Source: Paraburkholderia caledonica NBRC 102488
Lineage (GTDB): Bacteria > Pseudomonadota > Gammaproteobacteria > Burkholderiales > Burkholderiaceae
DNA length: 64,000 nucleotides
Direction: 5' to 3'
Assembly (NCBI RefSeq): GCF_000685095.1
Contig: NZ_BAYE01000019.1
Coordinates: 1-64,000 of the forward strand
Shown here in pieces: positions 38,431-46,576 of this stretch. A model generated the notes under the pieces. The model saw only the letters and a list, made by a program, of their open reading frames with translations, was not told the origin of the DNA and ran no database searches. Each line of letters starts with the position of its first letter. Positions within the stretch are counted from its first letter, which is position 1. Position numbers and translations under genes: made by a program.

Positions 38431-39715
38431 GCGACCTCGGTGGCGGCGAGTGCTTCGGCGAGCCGTCGCGCACGCGAGCCAACGCGGCGTCGCGCAGTGT
38501 GCCGATGTGTTCGCTGCGCGCCTGCCGCGCGAGCTCGTGCGTTCCCGCTCGCGCGACGATCAAATCACGCATGGCATCGGACATGGGCATGACCTGATGC
38601 ACGCCGACGCGGCCCCGATAGCCAATGCCGTGGCAAGCCGCACAACCCTTCGCGGTGTAGGGCTGCCAACCGTCGATCTGTTCTTCGGCGAAGCCCGCGG
38701 AACGAAGTGCCGCGGCGGAGTGCGGCGCGGGCGTCCTGCAGGCTGTGCACAGGCGGCGCACCAGTCGCTGCGCCGTCACCATGCGCAGCGCGGCCGCGAG
38801 GTTGTACGGCGCCACGCCAATGTCGAGCAGACGCGCGGCAGCGGCTGGCGCGTCGTTCGTGTGTAACGTCGACAGCACCAGGTGGCCGGTTTGCGCGGCC
38901 TTAACAGCGACGTCGGCGGTTTCCTCGTCGCGTATCTCGCCAACCATGACGATGTCCGGATCCTGGCGCAGAAAGGCGCGCAGCGCGACGGCGAAAGTGA
39001 GCCCGGCCTTTTCACGCACGCTGACCTGATTGATGCCGGCCAGCTGGATTTCCGCCGGATCTTCGACCGAACACAGATTGCGCGACTCGCTGTTGAGCAG
39101 ATTCAGGAAGCAGTACAACGACAGCGTCTTGCCGCTGCCTGTCGGCCCCGTGACGAGCACCAGGCCGTGCGGCGCGCGTATTGCACAACCGACGGCATCG
39201 CGCTGCTGTGCATCCAGCCCGAGCGAGTCGAGCGAAAGATCGGTTGGCAGCGCGTCGAGCCTGCGCAATACGAGCTTTTCCCCGAACAGTGTGGGCAGCG
39301 AGTTGACGCGGTAGTCCTCGGTCCGTCCTGGCGACGTGGCCAGCCGAAGCCGGCCGTCCTGTGGAACACGCCGCTCGGCGATGTCCATGCGCGCCAGAAC
39401 CTTCACGCGCGTGATGAAGGCGTCCCGCAGATGGGCGGGCGGCGTCGCTATTTCATGCAACACGCCGTCGATGCGCAAGCGCACCCGCCAGCCGCTTTCC
39501 GCCGGTTCGATGTGCAGATCCGATGCGTTGCGGCGTGTCGCTTCCCGCAGCGTGTCAGTGAGCAGACGCACGGCGGGGGCGTTGTCGGGAGCGTGGGCCA
39601 GTGCAGCAACGCCGTCAGTTTCGCCGGTGCGCGCGTTTGGCTTATTGCGAGAGGCGCTCTCGCTGCCCGCCGGTTGTGGCCGCAGCAAGGCCGCGGGTTG
39701 AAAAGAGGTTTGCAT
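38348..39715 (-). CDS. pilB: Type IV pilus assembly ATPase PilB (GspE family), 3' end probably frameshifted
   Basis: A hexameric cytosolic ATPase that drives pilus extension. As read it has 455 residues. It lacks most of the N-terminal MshEN-type domain of long PilB proteins. Motifs are Walker A GPTGSGKT, the Asp box and Walker B with MVGEIRDEETAD, the His box LSTLHTNDAPAAAARL, and the zinc cysteines CTAC then GCAACHGIGYRGR. After RVRDG at about residue 418 the sequence turns into a Ser/Pro/Arg-rich tail that overlaps pilC by 83 bases. In the next frame the DNA encodes LAEALAATEVA and a stop at 38427, a proper GspE ending. A one-base loss near 38459-38464 explains this. Function may survive, since the core is intact. 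Confidence 0.85.
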   Translation of the reverse strand: MQTSFQPAALLRPQPAGSESASRNKPNARTGETDGVAALAHAPDNAPAVRLLTDTLREATRRNASDLHIEPAESGWRVRLRIDGVLHEIATPPAHLRDAFITRVKVLARMDIAERRVPQDGRLRLATSPGRTEDYRVNSLPTLFGEKLVLRRLDALPTDLSLDSLGLDAQQRDAVGCAIRAPHGLVLVTGPTGSGKTLSLYCFLNLLNSESRNLCSVEDPAEIQLAGINQVSVREKAGLTFAVALRAFLRQDPDIVMVGEIRDEETADVAVKAAQTGHLVLSTLHTNDAPAAAARLLDIGVAPYNLAAALRMVTAQRLVRRLCTACRTPAPHSAAALRSAGFAEEQIDGWQPYTAKGCAACHGIGYRGRVGVHQVMPMSDAMRDLIVARAGTHELARQARSEHIGTLRDAALARVRDGSPKHSPPPRSREQYRYTSPCVDRHALPMARCRSRRKP

Positions 39716-39869
39716 GAAGAGCCGGCGACTAGCCGCCTGTAGAACACGACGGCTTCATCTTCGAGCAAGGCGGTCGGCGCCGCCACTCGGCCATTCGGCT
39801 AATGGCACTCGGCGCAGGCTTATGCGATGCCGGGATGTGCGCCCGGCCTCGACCTCAACCGGTAGGCAC

Positions 39870-41168
39870 TTAGCCCAACAGCGCCTTGCCGCCCTTCACG
39901 CGCGCTGGCGGCTTGAACAGCTTGACGGTGCGGATCGCCTGGTCGTCGCTGCGCATCACTTCGAGCTTCACGTCGCCGATCTGCACACAGACATCGCCAT
40001 CGGGAATGTCTTCGAGAATTTCGAGGATCAGCCCGTTAAGCGTTTTCGGACCGTCGGTAGGTAGCGAAAGTTGCAGCCAGCGGTTCAGCTCACGCAGCGG
40101 CATGCTGCCCGCGACGATGCATTCGCCGAGCTCGTTCCAGCCCCCACGCGAATTGGCGCTGCGCGGGATGGACGTGGTGAACTCGCCGATCAGTTCCTCG
40201 ATGATGTCTTCCGGCGTGACAAGCCCTTGCAACTCGCCGTATTCGTTGACGACGAGCGCGATGCGATGGCGGCTCTCCTGGAAGTACTGCAATTGCTGGA
40301 ACACCGGCGTGCCGGTCGGCACGAAGTACGGCTCGGCGAGCAGCTCGCGCAGCGTCTCGCGTTCCAGTTCCTGGTTGTGCAGAGCGGCCAGTGTCTTGCG
40401 AACGTGCAGCACGCCGAGCACGCGGTCAATATCGCCTTGATAGACGATCAGCTTGTTGTGATAGCAGGTTTCGAGCTGATGCAGAATCTGCTCGAACGGC
40501 GCGTCGAAGTCGAGCGCCTCGATGCGTCGCCGCGGGATCATCACATCGTCGACGGAAATGTTTTCGAGGTCGAACAGGTTCAGCAGAATGCTGCGGTGCT
40601 TGGTCGGCATGAAGCTGCCGGACTCGAGCACGATGGTGCGCAGTTCTTCTGTGGAGAGGCGCTGATCGCGCGCGCCTTGTGTGTTGATGTGCAGCACCCG
40701 CAGGATGCCGGTGGCGAACAGATTGACGAACCAGACGAGCGGCCTGGCAATGCGCATCATCGGCGCGATGACCAGGCTGGCAGGCAGCGCGATCTTTTCG
40801 GGGAACGTTGCACCGACGATTTTCGGCGTGATCTCGGCAAAAACGATAATCAGAAACGCGACGATGCCGGTCGCGATAGACAGCACCACGTTGTTACGAC
40901 CGAACGTATGCAGCGCGATCGAAGTGGTCAGCACCGGAATGATGGTGTTGAACAGATTGTTCCCGATCAGCACGACGCTCAGCAGTTGATCCGTATGCGC
41001 CAGCAGACCCTGAGTGGTCTTCGCGCCGAGCGCGTTCTTGCTGGCAAGGTGCTTCAGGCGATGGCGGTTGAGCGCCATCATCGCCGTTTCGGAAATGGAG
41101 AAAAAGCTCGAGCAGATAAGCAGCAGAAAAACGGCGCCAATCTGCGCCCATAAGGGAAGTTGTTCCAC
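39870..41168 (-). CDS. CNNM/CorC (HlyC) family membrane protein with CBS domains
   Basis: A 432-residue protein with an N-terminal CNNM (DUF21) domain of about four membrane spans (residues 5-190; PLWAQIGAVFLLLICSSFF, ISETAMMALNRHRLKHL). A CBS pair follows near 205-330 (DVMIPRRRIEALDFD, ALVVNEYGELQGLVTPEDI). A C-terminal CorC_HlyC transporter-associated domain starts at about 345. Relatives are linked to magnesium or cobalt efflux and resistance; older names such as hemolysin are not evidence of toxicity. I chose the GTG at 41168 (VEQLPLW) because upstream codons show no membrane-protein character. No good ribosome site precedes it. Confidence 0.87.
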   Translation of the reverse strand: MEQLPLWAQIGAVFLLLICSSFFSISETAMMALNRHRLKHLASKNALGAKTTQGLLAHTDQLLSVVLIGNNLFNTIIPVLTTSIALHTFGRNNVVLSIATGIVAFLIIVFAEITPKIVGATFPEKIALPASLVIAPMMRIARPLVWFVNLFATGILRVLHINTQGARDQRLSTEELRTIVLESGSFMPTKHRSILLNLFDLENISVDDVMIPRRRIEALDFDAPFEQILHQLETCYHNKLIVYQGDIDRVLGVLHVRKTLAALHNQELERETLRELLAEPYFVPTGTPVFQQLQYFQESRHRIALVVNEYGELQGLVTPEDIIEELIGEFTTSIPRSANSRGGWNELGECIVAGSMPLRELNRWLQLSLPTDGPKTLNGLILEILEDIPDGDVCVQIGDVKLEVMRSDDQAIRTVKLFKPPARVKGGKALLG

Positions 41169-41317
41169 GCGTCGTGAAGGATAGAAGAGGGGAAAAGGAT
41201 GGGGAGAATATAGCAGAGGGGGCGGCGCAACCCGCCACCAGGGATGTTGCGAGGCGGAAGGCTTCAGCCAGAACTGCGTGCGTGCGCCGCGAGCAGGGAC
41301 AAGATCTGGCCGCAAAA

Positions 41318-41352
41318 ACAAAAAACCGCCGAGCACGCTGGGCGGTTTTTCG
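41318..41352 (-). terminator. Terminator after tRNA-Pro (bidirectional)
   Basis: AAACCGCC pairs with GGCGGTTT around a 10-base loop. Minus-strand transcripts leave it through a T-rich run (TTTTTTGTTTT). It lies 25 bases past the tRNA 3' end. Confidence 0.8.
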
Positions 41353-41376
41353 AGCCTTGAACTAACAAGGCGAATC

Positions 41377-41453
41377 TGGTCGGGGTGAGAGGATTCGAAC
41401 CTCCGGCCTCTACGTCCCGAACGTAGCGCTCTACCAGGCTAAGCTACACCCCG
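41377..41453 (-). tRNA. tRNA-Pro (anticodon CGG)
   Basis: A 77-nt cloverleaf on the minus strand. The acceptor stem CGGGGTG pairs with CACCCCG, the D-arm region is TAGCTTAGCCTGGTAGAGC, and the anticodon stem CTACG/CGTAG encloses the loop TTCGGGA. The T-arm has GGTTCGAATCC. The discriminator is A and CCA is encoded in the genome. It reads CCG proline codons, frequent in a high-GC genome. Confidence 0.97.
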
Positions 41454-41501
41454 ATGTGTACTGCAGACTCGATTCAGACTAAACCGGCGTTTGAGTCTCG
41501 T

Positions 41502-42494
41502 TTAAGACTGTCTCGCCGTCGAGTAAGAACATAATTCTAGCAGGCTTTCTTTGTAAATGGAATCAGGAAACGAACAAATCGCGGCTGCCGCGGCTTGTGC
41601 TTCCTGTTTCGCGCATTCGAGCGTGTGATCCAGCGCGCCGGAACGTGTGATCGCCTCGAAGATCGTGTCGAAACGGTCGGTGCCGCCTTGCTCGATGGCC
41701 TCGCGAGCGAGAGCCGACTGCTCCGGCGTGCCGCGCTCTATCAAATAGATGAGCGGCAGCGTGGGCTTGCCCTCGCGTAGATCGTCGCCGGCATTTTTCC
41801 CCATCGACTCGGCCGTGCCCGTGTAGTCGAGCCAGTCGTCCATGATCTGAAAAGCCGTACCGATGCGCCGGCCGAATTCGGCCGCCGCTGCTTCGGTTCT
41901 GGCATCTGCGCCCGCCAGCACTGCGCCGAGCTGGGCCGCGGCCTCGAAGAGCTTGGCGGTCTTGTAGCGGATCACCTGCATGTAGCGGGCTTGATCCACG
42001 TCGGCGTCGTGCATGTTCAGCAGCTGTAGCACTTCACCTTCGGAGATGATGTTGGTGGCTTCCGACAAAATCTCCATGACGCGCATCTTGCCCACGCCCA
42101 CCATCATCTGGAACGAGCGCGAATAGAGAAAGTCGCCGACGAGCACGCTCGCCGCATTGCCGAACAGCGCGTTGGCGGTCTGGCGGCCGCGCCGTAGATC
42201 CGATTCGTCGACCACGTCGTCGTGCAGCAGGGTTGCAGTGTGGATGAATTCGACGACCGCCGCCAGTTCGTGCCGATGCCCCGTGGTTTCCCCGAGCGCG
42301 CCGGCCACCAGAAGCAGCAGCGCCGGCCGCAGCCGTTTGCCGCCGGCACTGATGATGTACTCGGAAATCTGGTTGATCAGCATCACCTCGGACGCAAGAC
42401 GGTGCCGGATGACGCGATTCACCTGCTGCATGTCTTCGGCGATCGGAGCGAGCAGGCTGGCGGCGTTGGAGGAGGTGGTGGCAGTCGACGACAT
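41502..42494 (-). CDS. ispB: Octaprenyl diphosphate synthase (polyprenyl synthetase)
   Basis: A 330-residue all-helical enzyme that extends farnesyl diphosphate to the octaprenyl side chain of ubiquinone. The first aspartate-rich motif is LLHDDVVDESDLRRGR near residues 90-105, the second is FQIMDDWLDYTG near 216-227. GGKRLRPALLLL before the first is the isopentenyl-diphosphate site. Placement directly upstream of, and divergent from, rplU is the same as in E. coli. Side-chain length (C40) is inferred from the family and from the ubiquinone-8 of Burkholderia. Confidence 0.93.
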   Translation of the reverse strand: MSSTATTSSNAASLLAPIAEDMQQVNRVIRHRLASEVMLINQISEYIISAGGKRLRPALLLLVAGALGETTGHRHELAAVVEFIHTATLLHDDVVDESDLRRGRQTANALFGNAASVLVGDFLYSRSFQMMVGVGKMRVMEILSEATNIISEGEVLQLLNMHDADVDQARYMQVIRYKTAKLFEAAAQLGAVLAGADARTEAAAAEFGRRIGTAFQIMDDWLDYTGTAESMGKNAGDDLREGKPTLPLIYLIERGTPEQSALAREAIEQGGTDRFDTIFEAITRSGALDHTLECAKQEAQAAAAAICSFPDSIYKESLLELCSYSTARQS

Positions 42495-42640
42495 GATGGC
42501 TGAATTGGGTAGTGCCGCGAATTATAAGGCGAATCGCGGTTGTTCCGTGTCGCGGACTGCCGCGCGGCGCGCTCGTGGACACCGCCAGGCGCTGGGCTGC
42601 GCGTCGCCCGGGCGGAACGCAGGGCCGCTCTGAATGAGTT

Positions 42641-42669
42641 TTGACCGAGCAGCTAACTCTATGTATAAT
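42641..42669 (+). promoter_or_regulatory. Promoter of rplU-rpmA
   Basis: TTGACC (42641-42646) and a perfect TATAAT (42664-42669) are 17 bases apart, about 55 bases before the rplU start. This is the strongest sigma-70 match I saw in the window, as expected for ribosomal protein genes. Confidence 0.85.
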
Positions 42670-42723
42670 CACGGGTTTCCGCGCGCGGTGCGTGGGAAAA
42701 ATGAACACAGAGTGAGGTTCTCA

Positions 42724-43035
42724 ATGTACGCGGTCATAAAAACCGGTGGCAAGCAGTATAAAGTTGCCGTCGGCGAAAAACTTAAAGTAGAACAGATACC
42801 GGCAGACATTGACGCTGAAATCACGCTCGACCAGGTTCTCGCAGTGGGCGAAGGCGAATCGATTAAGTTCGGTGCGCCGCTGGTCAGTGGGGCTTCCGTC
42901 AAGGCTACCGTCGTGTCGCAAGGTCGTCACAAGAAAGTGACCATCTTCAAGATGCGTCGCCGGAAGCACTACCAGAAGCATGGCGGCCACCGCCAGAACT
43001 ATACCGAACTGCGCATCGACGCGATCAACGCGTAA
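42724..43035 (+). CDS. rplU: 50S ribosomal protein L21
   Basis: A 103-residue 23S-rRNA-binding protein of the large subunit. MYAVIKTGGKQYKVAVGEKLKVE is the family N-terminus (first 23 residues; key part KTGGKQYKV) and the C-terminal FKMRRRKHYQKHGGHRQ is the RNA-binding tail. I chose the ATG at 42724, not an upstream in-frame ATG that lies before the predicted promoter. It is the first gene of an L21-L27 pair, with rpmA 25 bases downstream. Confidence 0.97.
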   Translation: MYAVIKTGGKQYKVAVGEKLKVEQIPADIDAEITLDQVLAVGEGESIKFGAPLVSGASVKATVVSQGRHKKVTIFKMRRRKHYQKHGGHRQNYTELRIDAINA

Positions 43036-43060
43036 GCGCACCGGTTAAGGAGCAAATTAA

Positions 43061-43324
43061 ATGGCACACAAAAAGGCAGGCGGATCGTCCCGGAACGGCC
43101 GCGACTCCGAGTCGAAGCGACTTGGCGTGAAAGTGTACGGCGGTCAGGCTATCAACGCTGGCGGCATCATCGTTCGTCAACGTGGCACGCGTATGCACGC
43201 TGGCGAGAACGTCGGCATCGGCAAGGATCACACCTTGTTCGCGCTGACGGACGGCCACGTTCAGTTCTCGACGAAAGGCGCCGCGAAGAAGCACATGGTC
43301 AACGTCGTCCCGGCAGCAGTCTGA
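43061..43324 (+). CDS. rpmA: 50S ribosomal protein L27
   Basis: An 87-residue large-subunit protein whose N-terminal tail reaches the peptidyl transferase centre. AHKKAGGSSRNGRDSESKRLGVK is the invariant start (AHKKAGGS, RDSESKRLG). QRGTRMHAGENVGIGKDHTLFA is typical. The ribosome site AAGGAG lies 9 bases before the ATG. A terminator at 43357-43389 closes the pair. Confidence 0.97.
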   Translation: MAHKKAGGSSRNGRDSESKRLGVKVYGGQAINAGGIIVRQRGTRMHAGENVGIGKDHTLFALTDGHVQFSTKGAAKKHMVNVVPAAV

Positions 43325-43356
43325 GTTCACTCAGGCACGGGCTTCAGGACCGGAAA

Positions 43357-43389
43357 AAGGCCCCGCGAAGTTAGCGGGGCTTTTTTTAT
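43357..43389 (+). terminator. Terminator after rpmA
   Basis: GCCCCGC pairs with GCGGGGC, followed by seven T residues. It lies 35 bases past rpmA and separates the ribosomal pair from obgE. Confidence 0.9.
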
Positions 43390-43537
43390 TGCGGCAAGGT
43401 CCGTTGGCGCCGCGATTGCGGCGCTGCGCCTATGCCGTTCGGTCGATTGATCATCGCGCGGCGGGCGCGGCAAAATAGCAGCATCCAGTAGTATTCAGCA
43501 GCACCATCTGGCAGTACACCACGGGACGGAGTTACGC

Positions 43538-44659
43538 ATGAAGTTCATTGACGAAGCGAGGATTGAAGTCATCGCCGGCGACGGAGGGGATGGCAGCGCG
43601 TCGATGCGCCGCGAGAAGTTCGTTCCGTTCGGCGGCCCTGATGGCGGCGACGGCGGCCGGGGCGGCAGCGTAATTGCGGTAGCAGACCGCAACATCAACA
43701 CGCTGATCGACTACCGCTACGCGAAGAAACATATGGCGCGAAACGGCGAGAACGGCCGCGGCGCTGACTGCTACGGCAAGGGCGGCGACGACATCACGCT
43801 GCGCATGCCGGTCGGCACCACCATTACCGACATGGAAACCGGCGAACTGATCGCCGATCTGACCGAGCACAATCAGAGCGTGCAGATCGCGCAGGGCGGT
43901 GCGGGCGGTCTCGGCAATCTGCACTTCAAGTCCAGCACCAACCGCGCTCCGCGCCAGAAAACCGACGGCAAGCCGGGCGAGCGACGCATGGTGCGCCTTG
44001 AGCTGAAGGTGCTGGCCGACGTCGGCCTGCTCGGCATGCCGAACGCGGGCAAGTCCACGTTCATCTCTTCCGTGTCGAACGCGAAGCCGAAGATCGCCGA
44101 CTATCCGTTCACTACGCTTGCGCCGAATCTCGGCGTGGTTCGCGTTGGACCGAGCCGCAGCTTTGTGATCGCCGACATTCCGGGTCTGATCGAAGGTGCC
44201 GCGGAAGGCGCGGGCCTCGGCCACCAGTTCCTGCGGCATTTGCAGCGCACAGGCTTGCTGCTGCACATCGTCGACCTGGCGCCGTTCGACGAAGCGGTCG
44301 ATCCCGTCGCGGAAGCCAAGGCGATCGTGAACGAACTGCGCAAGTACGACGAGTTGCTGTATCAGAAGCCGCGCTGGCTCGTGCTCAACAAGCTCGACAT
44401 GGTCCCCGAAGACGAGCGTGAAGCGCGCGTTTCGGCGTTTATCCAGGGCTTCGGCTGGGACGGCCCGGTCTTCGAAATCTCGGCGCTGACCGGTCAGGGT
44501 TGCGAGAACCTCTGCTATGCGGTGTTCGACTACATCGCGGCCCATTCGGAAGCGCAGCGCGCGGCCGAAGCCGAAGACCTCGCCGCCGACGTACGCTTTC
44601 GCGATAAGCCGGAAGCATCTGCCGCCGCTGGCGAATCCAGCGCCGACCCGCAGGGCTAA
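43538..44659 (+). CDS. obgE: Obg family GTPase ObgE/CgtA
   Basis: A 373-residue GTPase that joins large-subunit assembly and stress control. The glycine-rich Obg fold occupies residues 1-158 (FIDEARIEVIAGDGGDGSAS, FGGPDGGDGGRGG). The G domain has G1 GMPNAGKST near 166, G3 DIPGLIEGAAEGAGLG and G4 NKLD. A short acidic/alanine tail ends it. L21-L27-Obg order is conserved widely. GGAG lies before the ATG. Confidence 0.97.
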   Translation: MKFIDEARIEVIAGDGGDGSASMRREKFVPFGGPDGGDGGRGGSVIAVADRNINTLIDYRYAKKHMARNGENGRGADCYGKGGDDITLRMPVGTTITDMETGELIADLTEHNQSVQIAQGGAGGLGNLHFKSSTNRAPRQKTDGKPGERRMVRLELKVLADVGLLGMPNAGKSTFISSVSNAKPKIADYPFTTLAPNLGVVRVGPSRSFVIADIPGLIEGAAEGAGLGHQFLRHLQRTGLLLHIVDLAPFDEAVDPVAEAKAIVNELRKYDELLYQKPRWLVLNKLDMVPEDEREARVSAFIQGFGWDGPVFEISALTGQGCENLCYAVFDYIAAHSEAQRAAEAEDLAADVRFRDKPEASAAAGESSADPQG

Positions 44660-44727
44660 ACAATTGGGGCGCCGGGCCCTTGCGGGTTGGCGGCGCGCGT
44701 CAGGCGTCATCTTGGGAGCTGCGCACA

Positions 44728-45846
44728 ATGCGTTCCGTCATCGCAGATTCACGGCGATTGGTAGTGAAAGTCGGCTCGAGCCTCGTCACGAATGACGGGC
44801 GCGGCCTCGATCATGCTGCGATCGGCCGCTGGGCTGCGCAGATTGCCGCACTGCGCGCGCAGAGCAAGGAAGTGGTGCTAGTCAGTTCCGGCGCCATCGC
44901 CGAAGGAATGCAGCGGCTTGGTTGGAGCAAGCGCCCGCGTGAAATCGACGAATTGCAGGCAGCCGCCGCTGTCGGCCAAATGGGCCTCGCTCAGGTATAC
45001 GAAAGCCGCTTCGCCGAACATTCGATTCAAACCGCGCAAATCCTGCTGACTCATGCCGACCTTGCGGACCGCGAGCGCTATCTGAACGCGCGTTCCACGT
45101 TGCTGACGCTGCTGCGGCTCGGCGTGGTGCCGATCATCAACGAGAACGACACGGTCGTCACCGACGAAATCAAGTTCGGCGACAACGACACGCTGGGCGC
45201 ACTGGTCGCGAATCTCATTGAGGGTGACGCGCTCATTATCCTCACTGATCAGCAAGGGCTTTTCACCGCCGATCCCCGGAAGGACCCGAACGCCACGCTC
45301 GTTCAGCAGGCAGATGCCGGCGCGCCTGACCTGGAAGCCATGGCTGGCGGTGCCGGCTCAAGCCTCGGTCGCGGCGGCATGCTCACCAAGATTCTCGCCG
45401 CCAAGCGCGCCGCTCACAGCGGCGCAAACACGGTGATCGCGAGCGGGCGCGAAGCGGACGTGCTGTCGCGGCTCGCGTCTGGCGAGGCGATCGGCACGCA
45501 GTTGATCGCTCGCACCGCGCGCATGGCGGCGCGCAAGCAGTGGATGGCCGATCACTTGCAGGTGCGCGGCCATGTCGTGATCGACGACGGAGCCGTGGAG
45601 AAACTGACGGCAGGCGGAAAGAGTTTGCTGCCCATCGGCATTGTCGGCGTGCAGGGTGCCTTTGCTCGCGGCGAGGTGATCGCGTGCCTCAACGCAGCCG
45701 GCCGGGAAGTGGCGCGCGGCCTCACCAACTACAGCAGTGCAGAGACAAAGCTGATCCAGCGACGTCCGAGCGGCGAGATCGAATCAGTGCTCGGTTATAT
45801 GCTGGAGCCCGAACTGATTCATCGCGACAACCTGGTGCTGGTTTGA
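44728..45846 (+). CDS. proB: Glutamate 5-kinase
   Basis: A 372-residue enzyme that phosphorylates glutamate in the first step of proline synthesis. The amino-acid kinase domain starts RRLVVKVGSSLVTNDGRG. It includes LVSSGAIAEGMQRLGW, NENDTVVTDEIKFGDND and a nucleotide part GTGGM-like (here GRGGMLTKI). The C-terminal PUA domain runs from about residue 280. I chose the ATG at 44728 over an in-frame start 48 bases upstream because family N-termini begin just before the kinase strand. It follows obgE by 68 bases. Confidence 0.95.
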   Translation: MRSVIADSRRLVVKVGSSLVTNDGRGLDHAAIGRWAAQIAALRAQSKEVVLVSSGAIAEGMQRLGWSKRPREIDELQAAAAVGQMGLAQVYESRFAEHSIQTAQILLTHADLADRERYLNARSTLLTLLRLGVVPIINENDTVVTDEIKFGDNDTLGALVANLIEGDALIILTDQQGLFTADPRKDPNATLVQQADAGAPDLEAMAGGAGSSLGRGGMLTKILAAKRAAHSGANTVIASGREADVLSRLASGEAIGTQLIARTARMAARKQWMADHLQVRGHVVIDDGAVEKLTAGGKSLLPIGIVGVQGAFARGEVIACLNAAGREVARGLTNYSSAETKLIQRRPSGEIESVLGYMLEPELIHRDNLVLV

Positions 45847-45875
45847 GTAGCTAACCGGCTCACGCGCAACATGTG

Positions 45876-45913
45876 AAAAAGCCGTTCCAGCGAAGCGCAG
45901 GAACGGCTTTTTT
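45876..45913. terminator. Bidirectional terminator between proB and the CNP1-like gene
   Basis: AAAAAGCCGTTCC pairs with GGAACGGCTTTTT around an 11-base loop, with A and T runs on the two flanks, so it can end transcripts from both convergent genes. Confidence 0.9.
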
Positions 45914-45933
45914 TCTGGCGCGTCGGCCAAGCG

Positions 45934-46491
45934 TCAGTGAATCAACGAAGTCGCCGTGCGCTTATAGCGGATGTTATCCACAATCGTCCTTGCGCTCCCC
46001 GTCGGGATCTTGTTCGCGCATAGATAGTCCTGATACAGCGCCGCGTGATACGCGTTCAGCGCGCCATTCTCGATACGCGTGAAGTCGTTCGCGACTGTCC
46101 TGTCCCAACCGTCATGATCCGCGTTCAGGCCGGCATACAGGCGCCATTCATAGGTGTCGCAGCGGATGCCTTCGTAGTTCACGTTGCGGGCGCCACTCGG
46201 GCTCGTCACCACCACGGTATAGCGCACGACGCCGTCGGAGCCCACGGTCAGCGAGTTCTGGTCGATTGCGAAATGCAACGGCGTATTGCCTGACACCTCG
46301 AAAGGCAGCAGGGTCGAGTCCTGCGGCAGCGGCGGCAAAGTCTCGACCTTGTTTTCAACCCAATTGCTCGGCCGGTCCAGCAGATAGGCAAAGGCGCTGT
46401 CGTCTTTGTTGGTGGGTTTGCCGGCGCTCGAACAGCCAGCCAGCAGGGCGCCGGTGGCGACGCACGCCACGACGAGAGCAAGTGCTTTCAA
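45934..46491 (-). CDS. CNP1-like family lipoprotein
   Basis: A 185-residue envelope protein with a lipoprotein signal: a hydrophobic run then the lipobox LAGC with the modified cysteine at residue 20. The rest (FAYLLDRPSNWVENKVETLPPLP, VTSPSGARNVNYEGIRC, and KIPTGSARTIVDNIRYKR near the end; each is a separate conserved stretch) resembles the CNP1-like domain known from Neisseria and betaproteobacteria, whose role is not established. It lies 85 bases downstream of rppH on the same strand and may share its transcript. Confidence 0.75.
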   Translation of the reverse strand: MKALALVVACVATGALLAGCSSAGKPTNKDDSAFAYLLDRPSNWVENKVETLPPLPQDSTLLPFEVSGNTPLHFAIDQNSLTVGSDGVVRYTVVVTSPSGARNVNYEGIRCDTYEWRLYAGLNADHDGWDRTVANDFTRIENGALNAYHAALYQDYLCANKIPTGSARTIVDNIRYKRTATSLIH

Positions 46492-46576
46492 TATGGTTTC
46501 CTCGAAAAAGCGGGCGCGGCTCGAGAAGCCGCGCCCGCATAGACGACATAGGCGACGTAGACGGCCGTGCAGAAGG

